64,000 bases of DNA, taken from assembly GCA_019448385.1 (NCBI GenBank), contig JAGTXO010000011.1:1020001-1084000 (forward strand). Direction: 5' to 3'. This document shows, piece by piece, positions 9,840 to 20,909 of the stretch (position 1 is its first letter; the number at the start of each line of letters is the position of its first letter). The stretch comes from Diacronema lutheri. Its lineage: Eukaryota; Haptophyta; Pavlovophyceae; Pavlovales; Pavlovaceae. The notes under the pieces were generated by a model. The model did not search any database. It was given only the letters and a program-made list of their open reading frames with translations, and was not told the origin of the DNA. Both the position numbers and the translations under genes were made by a program.

Positions 9840-12800
9840 ATGAACTCGGTTTTGGCGATCGCCGCGCTCGTCGTCGCTGCCCTCGTCGCGCCGGCGGGCG
9901 CGAGCGTCGGCGGCGCGCGGTTCGCACGCCGCCCTGCCCGTACGCCTCTGCCGCTCACTCGGCGCGCGTCGGCGCGCATGGTCACGTCGGCGCGGCACGC
10001 GGCGCGCGCCGCCACGTCGCCGCCCGACGCGGCGGTCTGCCTCAGCGGCACGCGCGAGGTGCGCGCGCGCCGCGCGGACGGCTCGAGCGCGTCGCTCTTT
10101 GGCTCGCTGCCCGCGGACATCACGGCGGTCGAGGCGACGCACGGCGCGCTCGTGCTCGGCGTGCAGGACCGCGACGGCGTCGCGCGCTCGTTCCGCTCGC
10201 ACGACGTGGGCACGCTGCGCTCCGACCGGTGGCTCGCGCTCTCGCGCGTCAAGCGCTGGTGGATGGGCCCGCTCGTCGGCCAGCGCTCGGGCACCGTCCC
10301 CGTCGAGACGCAGCTGCTGCTCGCTCGGTGCGCGGGCGAGGGGCCGAGCGAGCCGCGCGTCTTCTTTGCGCTCCTCCCCCTCGTCGCGGGCGCGCAGCGC
10401 GCGACGCTCTGCGGCAACATGCTCAGCGGCCGACTGAGCGTGCACGTCGACTCGGGCGACCCGGACGTGCGCGCCGCGCGCATGAACGACGCGCTCGTCA
10501 TCGCCGCCTCCGCCGATCCGTACGAGGCCGTGCGCCGCGCGGTGTGCGCCGCGTCCGAGCGCGTGCCCGGCTCCTTCCGCGTGCGCAGCGCCAAGCGGCC
10601 GCCCGCGCACCTCGACTACTTTGGCTGGTGCACGTGGGATGCCTTCTACTCCGCCGTGCGCCCGGAGGCCGTCCTCACCGGCGTGCGCTCGCTGCGGTGC
10701 GGCGCGCGGCAAGCGCGTGCGGCGGCGCGACGGCGCGACGCGCGCACGTGCGCGCGCTGACACCGCGCGCGCGCGCGCTCGCTCGTCGCAGGGCCGGCGG
10801 CGCTCCACCGCGCTTCTTGATCCTCGACGATGGCTGGCAGTCGGTCGACGACGGCGAGCGCAACCGGCGGGGCCTTGCCTTCCCGCTGCCCAAGGAGCTG
10901 ACGGCCATCCCGCAGAAGTTTGAGGAGTACAGGGCCACGCTCAACAAGACGTTTGTGCAGCTGCGCGCCGAGCTCGACGGCGGGTGGGAGGGCGTCGTGC
11001 CGCCCGCGCTGCGCGACCTCGCGCGCGACGGGCTCGCGCCGACCGCCGAGCGGCCACCGCGCGGCGAGGGCGCGCCTGCGCAGCCGGACACGCCTGCGCA
11101 GCCGGACGCGCCGGCGCAGCCGGACGCGCCGGCGCAGCCGGACGCGCCGGCACAGCCGGACGCGGCGGCGCGCGCGGCGGCCGAGCCGACGTCTCCGGCG
11201 GTCAATCTGGCCGGCCGGCTGCTCACGTGGGTGTACACGACCTTCGTGCAGCCCGCGCCCTACGACTCGCCGATCGCGCGGCTCTGGCGGTGGGCGAGCT
11301 CGGGCCCGTTGCGCAGCAGGCTGATTGCGCTTTTTGACGAGCATACCGACTTTTCAAAATCGCTCGTCTCCTTCGAGCCGAACGCAAAGTTCGAGGCGGA
11401 CGGCGAATCGCTGCGCGGGCTCGTGCGCACGCTGCGCGCGGAGCTGGGCGTGCGCTCCGTGTACGCGTGGCATGCGCTCGGCGGCTACTGGTCGGGCGTC
11501 TCGCCCGTCGCGCGCGAGATGGCGCACCTCGCGCCGCGCTGGCGTTTCCCGCAGCCGGCGCGCGACCTGCTGCTCGTCGAGCCCGCGGTCGCGTGGGACC
11601 CAGCCTCCTTCCACGGCGCGGGCACGATCGAAACCGAGCGCTTTGACGACTTCTTCTCCGGCATGCACGCCGCGCTCAAGCGCGCGGGCGTCGACGGCGT
11701 GAAGGTGGACGCGCAGTCCGGGCTCTCGGTCTTTGGCACGGGCTGCGGCCTGGGGCAGCCCGCGTACGTGCGCGCGGCCGTGCGCGCGATGGAGCGCTCG
11801 GCGCAGCGACACTTCGCGCCCGACGGCGCCGGCGCGCCCGACGGCGGCGGTGCCGCGGGATGCAGCGAGGTGATCTGCTGTATGTGCCACAGCTCCGAGA
11901 ACTTGCTCTCGTACGAGCACGCGGCCGTCATCCGCGCGGGCGACGACTTCTACCCCGCCGACGAGGCGAGCCACGCGGCGCACCTGAGCACCGTCGCGTT
12001 CAACTCGCTGCTGATCGGCGAGTTGGGTGTGGTTGACTGGGACATGTTCCACTCGGCGGGCTCGGCGGCGCAGCTGCACGCAGCAGCGCGCGCGCTCGGC
12101 GGCGGCTCGATCTACGTGTCGGACAAGCCGGGCGAGCACGACTTTGCCCTCCTCCGGCAGCTCGTCCTGCCCGACGGATCGACGCTGCGCGCGCGGCACG
12201 CCGGCAGGCGCGCGCGCGCCTCCGCGTGCACCACGCCGCGCCCGCCCGCGTGCCGACCCGGCCGCCTGCCCCGCCGCTTCGCGCCACCGCTCAGCCCCGC
12301 CCGCCCTCACCGCCTTGCTGTGCCCAACGCCCAACGCCTATGGCGCGCAGGCCAACTATTGACACGCTCTTTGAGGATGTTGCGCGCGACGGGTGCAGCG
12401 CGCTCAAGGTGTGGAACGCGAACGCGCTCTGCGGCGTGATCGGCGCGTTCAACGTGCAGGGCTCCGAGTGGAGCCGCCGGCTGCGCCGTTTCATCAAGCT
12501 ACCCGCCCTCCAGCCGGCCGTTTCGCTCTCCCTCCGCCCTTCCCTCGTTGCTGAGCCGCCCTTCCAGACGGGCGCGCACGCGGTCTACGCCTTCCGCTCG
12601 CACGAGCTGCGCGCGCCCGTCGGCGCTGACGAGGTGCTCTCGTACGGCCGTCTCGAGGCGGGCGAGTGGGAGCTCTTCACCGTCGCGCCGATCGCGACGC
12701 TCGCGCTCTCGCGCGCGCGCGGCGAGCGCGAGGCGGTCGAGTGGGCGCCGCTCGGGCTGCTCGACATGCTCAACGGCGGCGGGGCGGTCGTGCAAGCGCG

Positions 12801-13005
12801 CGGCAGCGACGCGGGCTTCGCAAAGCTGCGCGTGCGCGGCTGCGGCGCCTTCGGCATGTACGCGTCGAGGCCGGCCGCCGACGTGCGCGTGGACGGGCGC
12901 AGCGTCGCGTCGGAGTACGATGGCGTCCGCGGGCTGCTCCGCTTCGAGCTCGAGGAGATGCCGCGCGAGGGCGAGCTGCACGATGTTATCGTCCGCTTCA
13001 TCTGA
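9840..13005 (+). CDS. raffinose synthase/alkaline alpha-galactosidase-like GH36 protein
   Basis: Three exons (9840-10696, 10792-12207, 12351-13005) give 975 residues. Intron 1 is GT-AG. Intron 2 is GC-AG, restoring ARHAGRPTIDTLFEDVARDG. The family comprises raffinose/stachyose synthases and alkaline alpha-galactosidases (seed imbibition proteins). Diagnostic motifs: FGWCTWDAFY (about 262), FLILDDGWQS, VYAWHALGGYWSGV, DGVKVDAQSG with the expected nucleophile Asp near residue 591, and VVDWDMFHS near 700. The leader MNSVLAIAALVVAALVAPAG followed by GARFARR suggests a bipartite plastid or secretory signal. An insert of about 120 residues between LDDGWQS and LVSFEPNAKF carries a PAQPD repeat and a tryptophan-rich amphipathic stretch not seen in the plant enzymes I know. 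Donor and acceptor sugars are unknown. Confidence 0.85.
11086..11163 (+). repeat. PAQPD-coding 15-base tandem repeat
   Basis: Five consecutive 15-base units of the type CCTGCGCAGCCGGAC encode PAQPDTPAQPDAPAQPD inside the GH36 insert. The reading frame is preserved throughout, suggesting a flexible linker expanded by slippage. Confidence 0.85.
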
Positions 13006-13203
13006 GGCCTAAAGAGTGGAGTGTGACGCCGCATTGGCTTCTACTGCCGCGCGTCGCCGTGCCGCGCGCGCCGAGAGCCTGAGAATGGGCGGGAAAGGGA
13101 AAGGCGCTCGTGCATCACCGACGAGCGCGCGCATGGGGCGGCGGAGGCTTGCCACAAGCCGGCCTGCAGGTGGATGGCCTGGCGGCCGTTCTCGCTCGAG
13201 CGC

Positions 13204-14331
13204 CTAGGCGGAGCTGTCCGCCGCACGCTGCGCGCTCGAGCGCAGCGGCTGTGCCTCGGCCTGGCGCCGCGCACGCAGCGCCGCTGCGACGAGCAGCGCG
13301 GCGAGCGCGCACGCGCCGACGCCCGCGGCAAGCGCGGCCGGCCGGCGGCCCTGCGACGTGGCGGCGTGCTCGAGCACACGCGCCTGCACGTGCTCGCGCA
13401 CGAGCCTGCCGGCGGGCCCCGAGAGCGCGGTCAGCCAGCCGATCACCTCAAAGTTGCCGCTGATGCCGAGCGTCTGCTCGAGCACGGGGAAGTCGGCGTC
13501 AAAATCGACGAGGTGCAGCGTCAGCTCGCCCGTGTTGTCGTCCGCGACAAAGTAGCCATTGAACGGGACCGTCGCGGTGAAGCCGGTGAGGTCAAAGGAC
13601 TTTTTCAGAGCGGTCGCCGTGCCGGACGTGACCGTCATCTCGAGGCCATTGGCTGGAACGCGGCGGGGCGAAGGGGAGGGAGCCGCGGCGCGAGTGAGCG
13701 TCGGCGGCTCGGGAAGAGGGCGCCGCCGCGTGTGCGGGCAGGGCGCAGCGCGCAGCGCGCAGCGCGCACTCGACGCAAACGTCGGCCCCTCGGCCGTGAG
13801 CGAGACGGAGAGGGGCGAAGGCGTGCGCACGGAGATCTGCAGCCGGTCGACCTCGATCGAGACCACCTTGGCGGCCATCACGGTCAGGTCCTCCTGCGGG
13901 TAGATGAGCAGCGAGCCGACCGACGTGACCGTAAACGTGAACGGGTTCGTGAGGTCGTCGTTGGACGTGGGGCACGGGATCGACATGTCGAGCGCGAGCT
14001 CGCCTGCGTGGCGCGGGGCAGCCGCGGGCACGCAGCGTGGCGCGCGGCGGACTCAGCGCTTGGCGCGCGCGTGCGCGCCGAAGGAGCGGCTGCTCTCGCG
14101 CGCGCGCGCGCGCTCGACGCGCGCACCGCCCGGCCTCGCCTCCTCCTTTTTGCTCAGCTCGATCGGATGGCCATTGAGCGCGCCCTTGACGTCAAGCTTG
14201 GAGAAGTCATTGTTGAGCGACAGGATCGTGTGGCAGTGCTGACCCGTCGAGCCGGAGCTGCTCACGTGCGGTGCGGACCCGCCACGGGCCTGCGCGGCCG
14301 CGGCCAGAGCGGCGAGAATGAAGGTGCGCAT
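13204..14331 (-). CDS. type I membrane protein of unknown function
   Basis: Three exons (14331-14127, 14003-13770, 13652-13204) with two GT-AG introns in matching phase give 295 residues. Order: signal peptide (MRTFILAALAAAAQARGG), a luminal region with SIPCPTSNDDLTNPFTFTVT and IYPQEDLTVMAAKVVSIEVD, then TSGTATALKKSFDLTGF and VPFNGYFVADDNTGELTLHL, a membrane helix (AALAAGVGACALAALLVAA) and a short basic tail. The beta-rich luminal part suggests a sandwich-like fold; I do not recognise the family. ER, Golgi or cell-surface location is inferred from topology. It converges with the GH36 gene 198 bases away. Confidence 0.7.
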
Positions 14332-14415
14332 TTTGCGGCGCCCACACCGGCGTTTGTGCCGTGTTGTCACGCCAGCACGGATGTTACGCTGTCACGGGTG
14401 TCACGGCCGTCCGGA

Positions 14416-15702
14416 TCACGTGCGCGCTGGTAAAAACGGCTGCGCGTCGAGCGCGCCGCCGCCCATGTACGCGCCCACCGCCGCGCCCATGTCCGCCTCG
14501 TGCCGCCGACCGATCCGCTCGGCCCAGCTCCTGCCCGTGAGCGCCTCGCGCACGTGCGCGCCAAACGGCTCGGCGCCGAACTGCCGCTCGATGCGCGCGC
14601 GCCACACCCGTAGCGCGCTCGCGTTCGCGTCGGCCCAGCGCGCGATCGTGACGACGGGAAAGTCGGCGTACAGCCGGTCGAGCGACGAGGCGATGGCGAC
14701 GGGCACCGAGCCAAGCGCCAGCACCTCCCACAGCCGATGCGTGTCAACTCCGTGGCCCCTTGGCGCGGCGACGAACGCGTGGTCGCCCATCGCGCGCCAC
14801 ATCGCCGAGCGCGCGCCGTGGAAGAAGGTGGCGATGCCGGCGGGCGGCTGCAGCGCGGCGCACGCGTCGAGACGGTCCTGCCGGCACTTGAACGGCGCGA
14901 GCAGCCGGTCGGGCCGCGCGCGCAGCTGCGGCAGCGTAGCGGCGAGCGCGTCGATCTCGGCCTGCTGCTCGCACGCGGGCTGGCGCTTGCGCGGCGGCAG
15001 CTTCTCGGCGAGGGTGTGCAGGTCAAGGCCGATTGGGATCGGGCTCACCTTGCGCGCGAGCGGCGAGTCGGCCGCGAGCTGCGAGCAGCCCGAGTAGGGG
15101 TTGCAGCCGACAAGGTCGTAGTTTTGCACCCACCAGTGCAGCAGTCGCTCGTCCGACAGGAAGCGCTCGAGAGGGACGCGCATGGGCACGGACATGTCGC
15201 GCCGCACGCCGAGGCCCCACAGCTCGCGCGGCATCCCCACGTCCTCCTGGCCCGACACGAGCGTCACGCGCGCGCTCGGCGGGAACGCGACGAACCGCTC
15301 GAGGAAGGCGGGCACGTCGAGCGACGGCACGTACACGATCGAGCCGTTGCGGATGGGCACGGTGGCCCAGTCGGTCGTCGCGTGCTCGCCGCGCGCGATA
15401 GCGCCGCGCCGGACCCGCTCGTACGTGAAGTTGGCCGGGAACACATCGCAGCACGCGCGCATCAGCCCGCGCGACCACACGCCGATCGCGCGCTGGCAGT
15501 CGGTCGGGTAGCGCAGCCGGCCGAGCGCGGGGGCGCGGGCGCGCCAGCCGCACGCCGCGTAGGCGCCAAGCGCGCACGCGCCGAGCACCGCGGCTCGCGC
15601 CCAGCCCGACGGCCGCCTCTCCACCCCGCGCGGCTCCTCCGCCGGCAGCCGCGTGAAGCGCGCGTCCGTGCGCATACAATGGCGGCGCGATTGAAAAGCC
15701 AT
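14416..15702 (-). CDS. exostosin-like (GT47-type) glycosyltransferase
   Basis: A 428-residue type II membrane protein. A short basic cytoplasmic part precedes the anchor (AAVLGACALGAYAACGW), followed by a luminal domain. The C-terminal part has PRGHGVDTHRLWEVLALGSV and PVAIASSLDRLYADFPVV, the pattern of exostosin-type enzymes where a nucleotide-sugar is bound (cf. xylosyltransferase RXYLT1 and plant GT47). Upstream, YDLVGCNPYSGCSQ and VSPIPIGLDLHTLAEKLPP fit the same family. Golgi glycan synthesis is the likely role; donor unknown. MAFQSRRHC was chosen as start because it precedes the anchor directly. A second ATG lies nine codons in. Confidence 0.75.
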   Translation of the reverse strand: MAFQSRRHCMRTDARFTRLPAEEPRGVERRPSGWARAAVLGACALGAYAACGWRARAPALGRLRYPTDCQRAIGVWSRGLMRACCDVFPANFTYERVRRGAIARGEHATTDWATVPIRNGSIVYVPSLDVPAFLERFVAFPPSARVTLVSGQEDVGMPRELWGLGVRRDMSVPMRVPLERFLSDERLLHWWVQNYDLVGCNPYSGCSQLAADSPLARKVSPIPIGLDLHTLAEKLPPRKRQPACEQQAEIDALAATLPQLRARPDRLLAPFKCRQDRLDACAALQPPAGIATFFHGARSAMWRAMGDHAFVAAPRGHGVDTHRLWEVLALGSVPVAIASSLDRLYADFPVVTIARWADANASALRVWRARIERQFGAEPFGAHVREALTGRSWAERIGRRHEADMGAAVGAYMGGGALDAQPFLPART

Positions 15703-16021
15703 GGCAAGCCCGCCGGGCTCGAGCCCATGCCTACCGGTCGCGAGGCCAACATTTCCAGGGCAGCCGGCCCTGAGCGTCAGCACTCTCACCGCTCCGCTCC
15801 CGCTGAGGGCATGATGTGGGACGTGGCGGCGGGAAGGGGTGCGCGGCTCTGCTCGACCCCCTTCTTGCAGAGTGAACGCGCCGTTGGCCGGAGCTGGCAG
15901 ACGCCGGTTGGGCAGAGGCAGGCGCAAACGGCGCTCCTCACCGCCGCCGACAGCCGCTCGCTGCTCCTGTGGCGCGCGCGACACGCCAAAGCGTCGCGAG
16001 ACCACGCGCGTGCGCCACGCG

Positions 16022-16378
16022 TCACGCGGGCTCGGACGGCCCCGCGTCGTTCTGCGGCGGCGACGCGGCCGCAGCCCGTCGGTTGTGCTCCCTGAGCAGC
16101 GTGCTGCAGTCGGGCCTGCCGCACACGCGGTGCGGCAGCTTCTGCTCGCCGCACGCAGGGCACGAGTAGGCGTTAGTGACGAGGCGCGGCCCTGACTGCG
16201 CGAGCTGGCCGGCCCGGCGGATGCGGCTGCGCGACTTGGAAACGCGCTTCTTTGGGACGGCGAAGAGCACAAAGGCACCGAGAGGCGCCCAGGAGGCCAG
16301 CGCGCCGAGCGCGCCGCTAAGCATGCCTCCGAGTGTGAGCGCGCTCGGCAAGAGCAGCCGAGGTGCGAGCGTCGCCAT
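16022..16378 (-). CDS. MRPL32: mitochondrial ribosomal protein bL32
   Basis: 118 residues. After a leader of about 40 residues comes the bL32 signature AVPKKRVSKSRSRIRRAGQL, then the zinc ribbon CPACGEQKLPHRVCGRPDC (two CxxC-type pairs). bL32 sits in the large ribosomal subunit near the exit tunnel; in mitochondria the leader is removed by the m-AAA protease. Plastid rpl32 is usually plastid-encoded in red-lineage algae, so the mitochondrial version is preferred. The start ATG is separated by 100 bases from the divergent hydrolase gene. The frame is open further upstream but without support. Confidence 0.9.
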   Translation of the reverse strand: MATLAPRLLLPSALTLGGMLSGALGALASWAPLGAFVLFAVPKKRVSKSRSRIRRAGQLAQSGPRLVTNAYSCPACGEQKLPHRVCGRPDCSTLLREHNRRAAAASPPQNDAGPSEPA

Positions 16379-16478
16379 CCTTCGCGACGTCCGGTGCTTT
16401 TCGACGACGACCCAAGCAAGGCTCGAAAAGCCGCAGCGAAGATGACGGAAGTTTGAGAGGACGTGAGCGTCCAAAGAG

Positions 16479-19400
16479 ATGGGCAGGGCCGTGCTCGCCG
16501 CGGCGCTCGTCGCGGCGTGCTCGGCTCCGCTGGGGCGAGCGCTGGCGCCGGGCGTGGGCCTCCGCGCCGGCGCAACGCCATGTGCCGCTACGCGCGGGAC
16601 GCGCGCACCGAGCGCAGCGCGGATGCTCGGTCCATCCGCCGTGCGCGCCTCGGAGGCGGCGCGGCCGGCGGTGTCGCGCGCGCTCGCGCCACGCGAGGGC
16701 GCGCTTGCGTCGCGTGCCGCCTCGGAAGCGGGCGGCTCATCATTTGGGAGCAGCGTGCTTATCGCGCTCCTCGCCACCTTTTGCGTTGCGATGCAGGCGG
16801 TGCCCGTGCTCGCGTGCGCGTACGTCGGCACGCTCGCCGTCGGCGCGGATGTACTGCCGATGCTCGACAAGACGCCGGCGGGAGTGTGGCTGTGGGGCGA
16901 GGCGCTCTTCTCTGCCTACTCGGCCTACGTGCTCCGCACGTGCTCGGCGCCGCGCACCGCCGGCCTCTCGACGCCAGCCAACGTGCGCTCGCCCGAGCTG
17001 CCGCCGGCCGCGCGCGCGCAGCTGTGGCAGCGATGCCTGCGCGACGCGACGATCTCCGCCGAGGTGCTCGCGGTCGCGTGGACGCGTCCGGCGAACGGCA
17101 CCATCGATGGCGTGCTGCGTGGCGACCTCGCTGCATGGGCGTGTTGGGGCGTGATGGGCCGCACACCCGAGGAGCTGACCGTTGATGAAAGTGCAGAGCT
17201 CGAGCGATACGTGCGATTATTTGAGCAACAAATTGGCCGCACGCTCCCGCCCGGCCGCTCGCAGTGCCGGCCGATGCGCACGACGATTGAGCCGCTGAGC
17301 GCGATGACCCGCCCGCTCATCGCCTACGTGCTCACCGACCTCGTGCTCGGACAGCTCGCCACGCCCGCGCTGCTGCGTGCGAAAGGCTTTGGCCCGCTGC
17401 AGCGCGCGGGCCGCTTTAACTATTATCACGCGCCCGCGCTCAGCCGCTCGGTTGACGCCGTCGACTCCGTCGGCGTGCCGCGCTCGGCACAGGCTACCGC
17501 ACCCGCCGCCGCGCCCGCCGCCGCGCCCGCCGCCACGCCCGCCGCCACGCCCGCCGCCACGCCCGCCGCCACGCCCGCCGCCACGCCCGCCGTGCGGGTC
17601 GGCAGCGGCGCGGCTTCGCTCAGCGCCGCCGGCGCTCGTGCGGCCGCGCCGGCCGTGTCCGGCTCGGCGCTGGCCTCGCCAACGGCGCCTGCGCCGGCCG
17701 GCTCGCCTTCACGCCGCCCTCCGATTGTCTTCTTGCACGGTGTGGGCATCGGCCCAATCTCGTACGTGCAGTTCGTCGATGAGCTGCGCGCGGTATGCGG
17801 GTGTGAGGTCTTTGTCGTCGAGCTGCCGTTCGTGGCGCAGCGCTGCGTGACGGACGTGCCGAGCGAGGCGGACTTTGTGCGCGCGATTGACGAGATGCTC
17901 CGCTCGCGCGGGCACGAGCGCGCCGTCTTTGTCGGCCATTCGCTCGGCTCGGCCTTCATGGGGATGGTCGCGCGGACGCGGCCCGAGCTGTACGCCGGCG
18001 CCGTCTTCATCGACCCGGTGCGCGCCGCGGCTCGCGCCGGCGTCGCGCGCGCCGCTTCGCTCGCGCGTTGCGCGGCGCCTCACCGCCCGCAGCCCAGCCT
18101 CCGCCTCTACTATGATGAGCAGGTGTGTTTTTTAATGCACCACCCGGGCATCACGCGCGAGATGGTCTTCCGCGAGTGGAGCGGGCTGAGCGAGTACGCC
18201 GAGGAGTTCCTCGTGCGCTCCGAGCTCTTCACCGCGCACTACTTGCAGCGACACATGCACTGGCGCGCGCACGCGCGGGCGCTCGCCCACACCACCGGCG
18301 CGCTCGCGCTCGCCGGCGCCGTCTGACCGCCCTCCCAATCCCACCTCCCACCTCCCACCCGTGCGCCTGCCACAGGTACCGCGCCAACCTGTGGCTCGAG
18401 GACCTCGAGCCGATCACAGCGTCGGGCGCGCGCGTCGCGGTCGTCGTCTCGGACGCCGACTCGATCGTGCCCGCCGCCGCGCTCGAGGAGTACGTGACGA
18501 GCCGGCGCGCGCAGGCGCAGGGCGTGGACGCAGTCGTGCTGCGCGGCGTGCCGCACGGCGGCTTCTTGCTCGACCCGGAGGCGCGCGCGCGGATCGTTGC
18601 GCGCGTTGCCGCGTGCGTCGAGCCGGCGGGCGCGACGCCCTTTGCGCTGCGCCTGCCCGCCGCGGCCGTGCGGCCCCTGCTCGAGCTCGAGGAGGCCGTC
18701 GCGGCAGAGGTCGCGCGGCTGCAGCGGCAGGCGGGGCGCGCGGGCGCCGGACTGCGCGCGGGCGCCGGACTGCGCGCGGCCGTTGCGCCCGCGGGCGTGG
18801 GCGCAGGCGCCGGCGGCGCGGCGGCTGCGGGCCCGGGTGCGGCGATGCTCGACGTGTCGCGCCAGCTCGACGGCTTTGCGCGCCAGCTCGCGCGCTTTGA
18901 CGAAACGCTGCGCGCGCTGCAGCAGAGCGGCAGCGGCGCGCAGGCCGGCGCGGCCGAGCGGGCGGGTGGCGGCGCGCAGGCCGACGCCGCGGCGGCGGCG
19001 GCGGCGGAGGGCCGCCGCGCCCCGGCAGTCGCGTACCTCGACGTCAACTTGCTCGAGCCCATCGTCGACGTGCAGCGACGCGCGAGCGCGCTCGCGCTCG
19101 CGCTCGCCGAGCGGCGCTCGGCCGCGCAACCCGACCGCGTCGGCGGCGCGCCCTGGCGTGCGTGGCTCGCGCCGCGCGCCGAGCGGAGGCGCACGCTCGC
19201 GCCGCGCGCACCGCCGCCCGACGGCGAGGCCACGTCGCTCGTCGCGCCGCTCGCCGAGCTTTGGCTGCGCGCGGAGGCGGTGCGCGTCGGCGCCGAGGGG
19301 CTACAGCGCGCCGCGCGCGACCTGCGGCTGCTTGAGCTGCGGCAGCTGCTGCCCGGCTACTCGCCGCCGCCGCCGCCCACGCCCGCGTGGCGCTCGGCGA

Positions 19401-19702
19401 TCGACACGCTCCTCGCCGGCGGTCAGCTCGCGCCGCGCAAGGCGCGCGGCGCCGAGGCCGGCGCGGAGCGGCTGCGTGCGCGGCTGTTCCGCCTTTTCGA
19501 GGCGGAGGCGGCGGCGGATGCTGGCGGCGGACGTGGCGGTGATGGCGGCGGCGGCGACGCTGGCAGCTGGGCCGCCGGCCTGCTCGCCAACGCGGCCAAC
19601 CTGACCGCGCTGTCGCGCAGCGCGACCGGCGCGCTCGAGGCGGCGCTCCGGTGGCCTTCGCCGACCGAGGACAGCGGGCCGCCGACGCCCCCGCGGCGAT
19701 GA
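16479..19702 (+). CDS. large alpha/beta hydrolase with long C-terminal extension
   Basis: Three exons (16479-18017, 18123-18262, 18376-19702) give 1,001 residues. Intron 1 is GT-AG, restoring FIDP-VCFLMHHP; intron 2 is GC-AG, restoring HMHW-YRANLWLEDL. Both junctions match this hydrolase family. Order: leader, hydrophobic segment (FGSSVLIALLATFCVAMQAV), an alpha-helical region, an alanine/proline linker with APAATP repeats, then the hydrolase: FLHGVGIGPISY, nucleophile elbow VGHSLGS (Ser about 489), acid Asp in VVSDADSIVP and His in GVPHGG. The triad looks complete. The last 330 residues are Ala/Arg-rich helices with GAGLRA repeats and glycine runs, not part of the hydrolase fold. Probably a membrane-bound lipase or esterase of plastid or ER; substrate unknown. 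Confidence 0.8.
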
Positions 19703-19742
19703 CCCTGGCGGACTGGCCCCTTCATTTGTACGTACGCGCCGC

Positions 19743-20909
19743 TCAGAGCGTCACCTCGTGCAGCAGGCCGAGCGAATCGGGCCGCTCGCCCGTCTGCGTT
19801 TGCACGACTGCATCGTAGAGGCGTTGCACGGTGGGGTGCGAGGCGAACTCGACCACCTGCTCGCCGCGCGTGATCGAGCTCATCGGCGTGAGCACGACGG
19901 CCGTTCCGCACGCCGCCACCTCCTTGAGCGAGCTCACCTCCGCCCATGCGATCTCGCGCTCGTGCGCGCGCAGGCCGAGCTCGCGCGCGAGCCGGAGGAC
20001 CACGCTGCGCGTGCACGATGGCAGAACCGACGGCGAGCTGGGCGAGACGATGCTGCCGTCCGCGGCAACGGCGACAAAGTTGGCGACGGAGAACTCCTGC
20101 GCCGCGGCCGCGCGCGCGCGCGCGCGCGTTGAGCCGCGTGCCGTCGCCAGCGCGCGCGGTTCAACACGCGGCCGGCGCCGCGCGGCGCACACCTCGATCA
20201 TCGTCTGCGTCTTCGCATCGAGGAAGAGCGAGACGTCAAAGCCGCGCTCGTGCGTGCCTTGCGAGACGAGCATGTCCGGCGCGTAGTTACCCGCCACCTT
20301 GAAGCCGCCCGTGCCGCGCGGCGCCGCGCGGTCAAAGTCGTCGCGCACGAGCGCGCGCTTGCCGCGCAGCGCGCCGTCGAAGAAGGCGCCGACGGGCGTG
20401 GAGATGAAGGCGAGCGTGAAGCGCGGCGCGGGCGCGATGGCCATGAGGGGACCGTGCCCGAACAAGACCGGCCGGATGTAGAGCGCGCCGCCTGAGCCGT
20501 ACGGCGGCAGGTACGCGGCGTTGGCGCGCACGGTCCTCTCGAGCCCCTCAAAGAAGAGCGCGTCCGGCACGGACGGCAGCATCAGGCGCGCGGCGCCGCT
20601 GCGCAGGCGAGCGGCGTTGCACGCGGGATTGAAGAGGCACACACGTCCGTCCGCCGTGTGGAACGCCTTGAGCCCCTCGAAGATCGACTGGCCGAAGTTG
20701 AGCACGTGCGAGAAGAGGTGCAGCTCGACGGTCGGCTGCGCAGACTCGGTGCCGGCGTCCCACGCGCCGCGCTCGTACTCATACTTGACCACCGCCGCGG
20801 TCGGGCGCGGGCCGAAGCCAAGCGTGCGCCAGTCCAGGTTGGCGGAGCCGATCGCTGGCCGCGAAAAAGCGCGAGCGCCGGTGAGGCGTCGCGAGAGGAC
20901 GGACGGCAT
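19743..20909 (-). CDS. BCAT: branched-chain amino-acid aminotransferase
   Basis: Two exons (20909-20193 and 20096-19743) joined in phase 0 at TMIE-EFSVANF give 356 residues. BCATs are fold-type IV PLP enzymes that interconvert Leu/Ile/Val and their keto acids, using 2-oxoglutarate/glutamate. Seen: SANLDWRTLGFGPRPT, HVLNFGQSIFEGLKAF, ALYIRPVLFGHG, the PLP lysine at 204 in GGFKVAGNYAPDML, and SSLKEVAACGTAVVLTPM. An N-terminal stretch (MPSVLSRRLTGARAFSRP), basic and free of acids, predicts mitochondrial import. The 96-base intron contains an imperfect inverted repeat. Confidence 0.92.
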   Translation of the reverse strand: MPSVLSRRLTGARAFSRPAIGSANLDWRTLGFGPRPTAAVVKYEYERGAWDAGTESAQPTVELHLFSHVLNFGQSIFEGLKAFHTADGRVCLFNPACNAARLRSGAARLMLPSVPDALFFEGLERTVRANAAYLPPYGSGGALYIRPVLFGHGPLMAIAPAPRFTLAFISTPVGAFFDGALRGKRALVRDDFDRAAPRGTGGFKVAGNYAPDMLVSQGTHERGFDVSLFLDAKTQTMIEVCAARRRPRVEPRALATARGSTRARARAAAAQEFSVANFVAVAADGSIVSPSSPSVLPSCTRSVVLRLARELGLRAHEREIAWAEVSSLKEVAACGTAVVLTPMSSITRGEQVVEFASHPTVQRLYDAVVQTQTGERPDSLGLLHEVTL

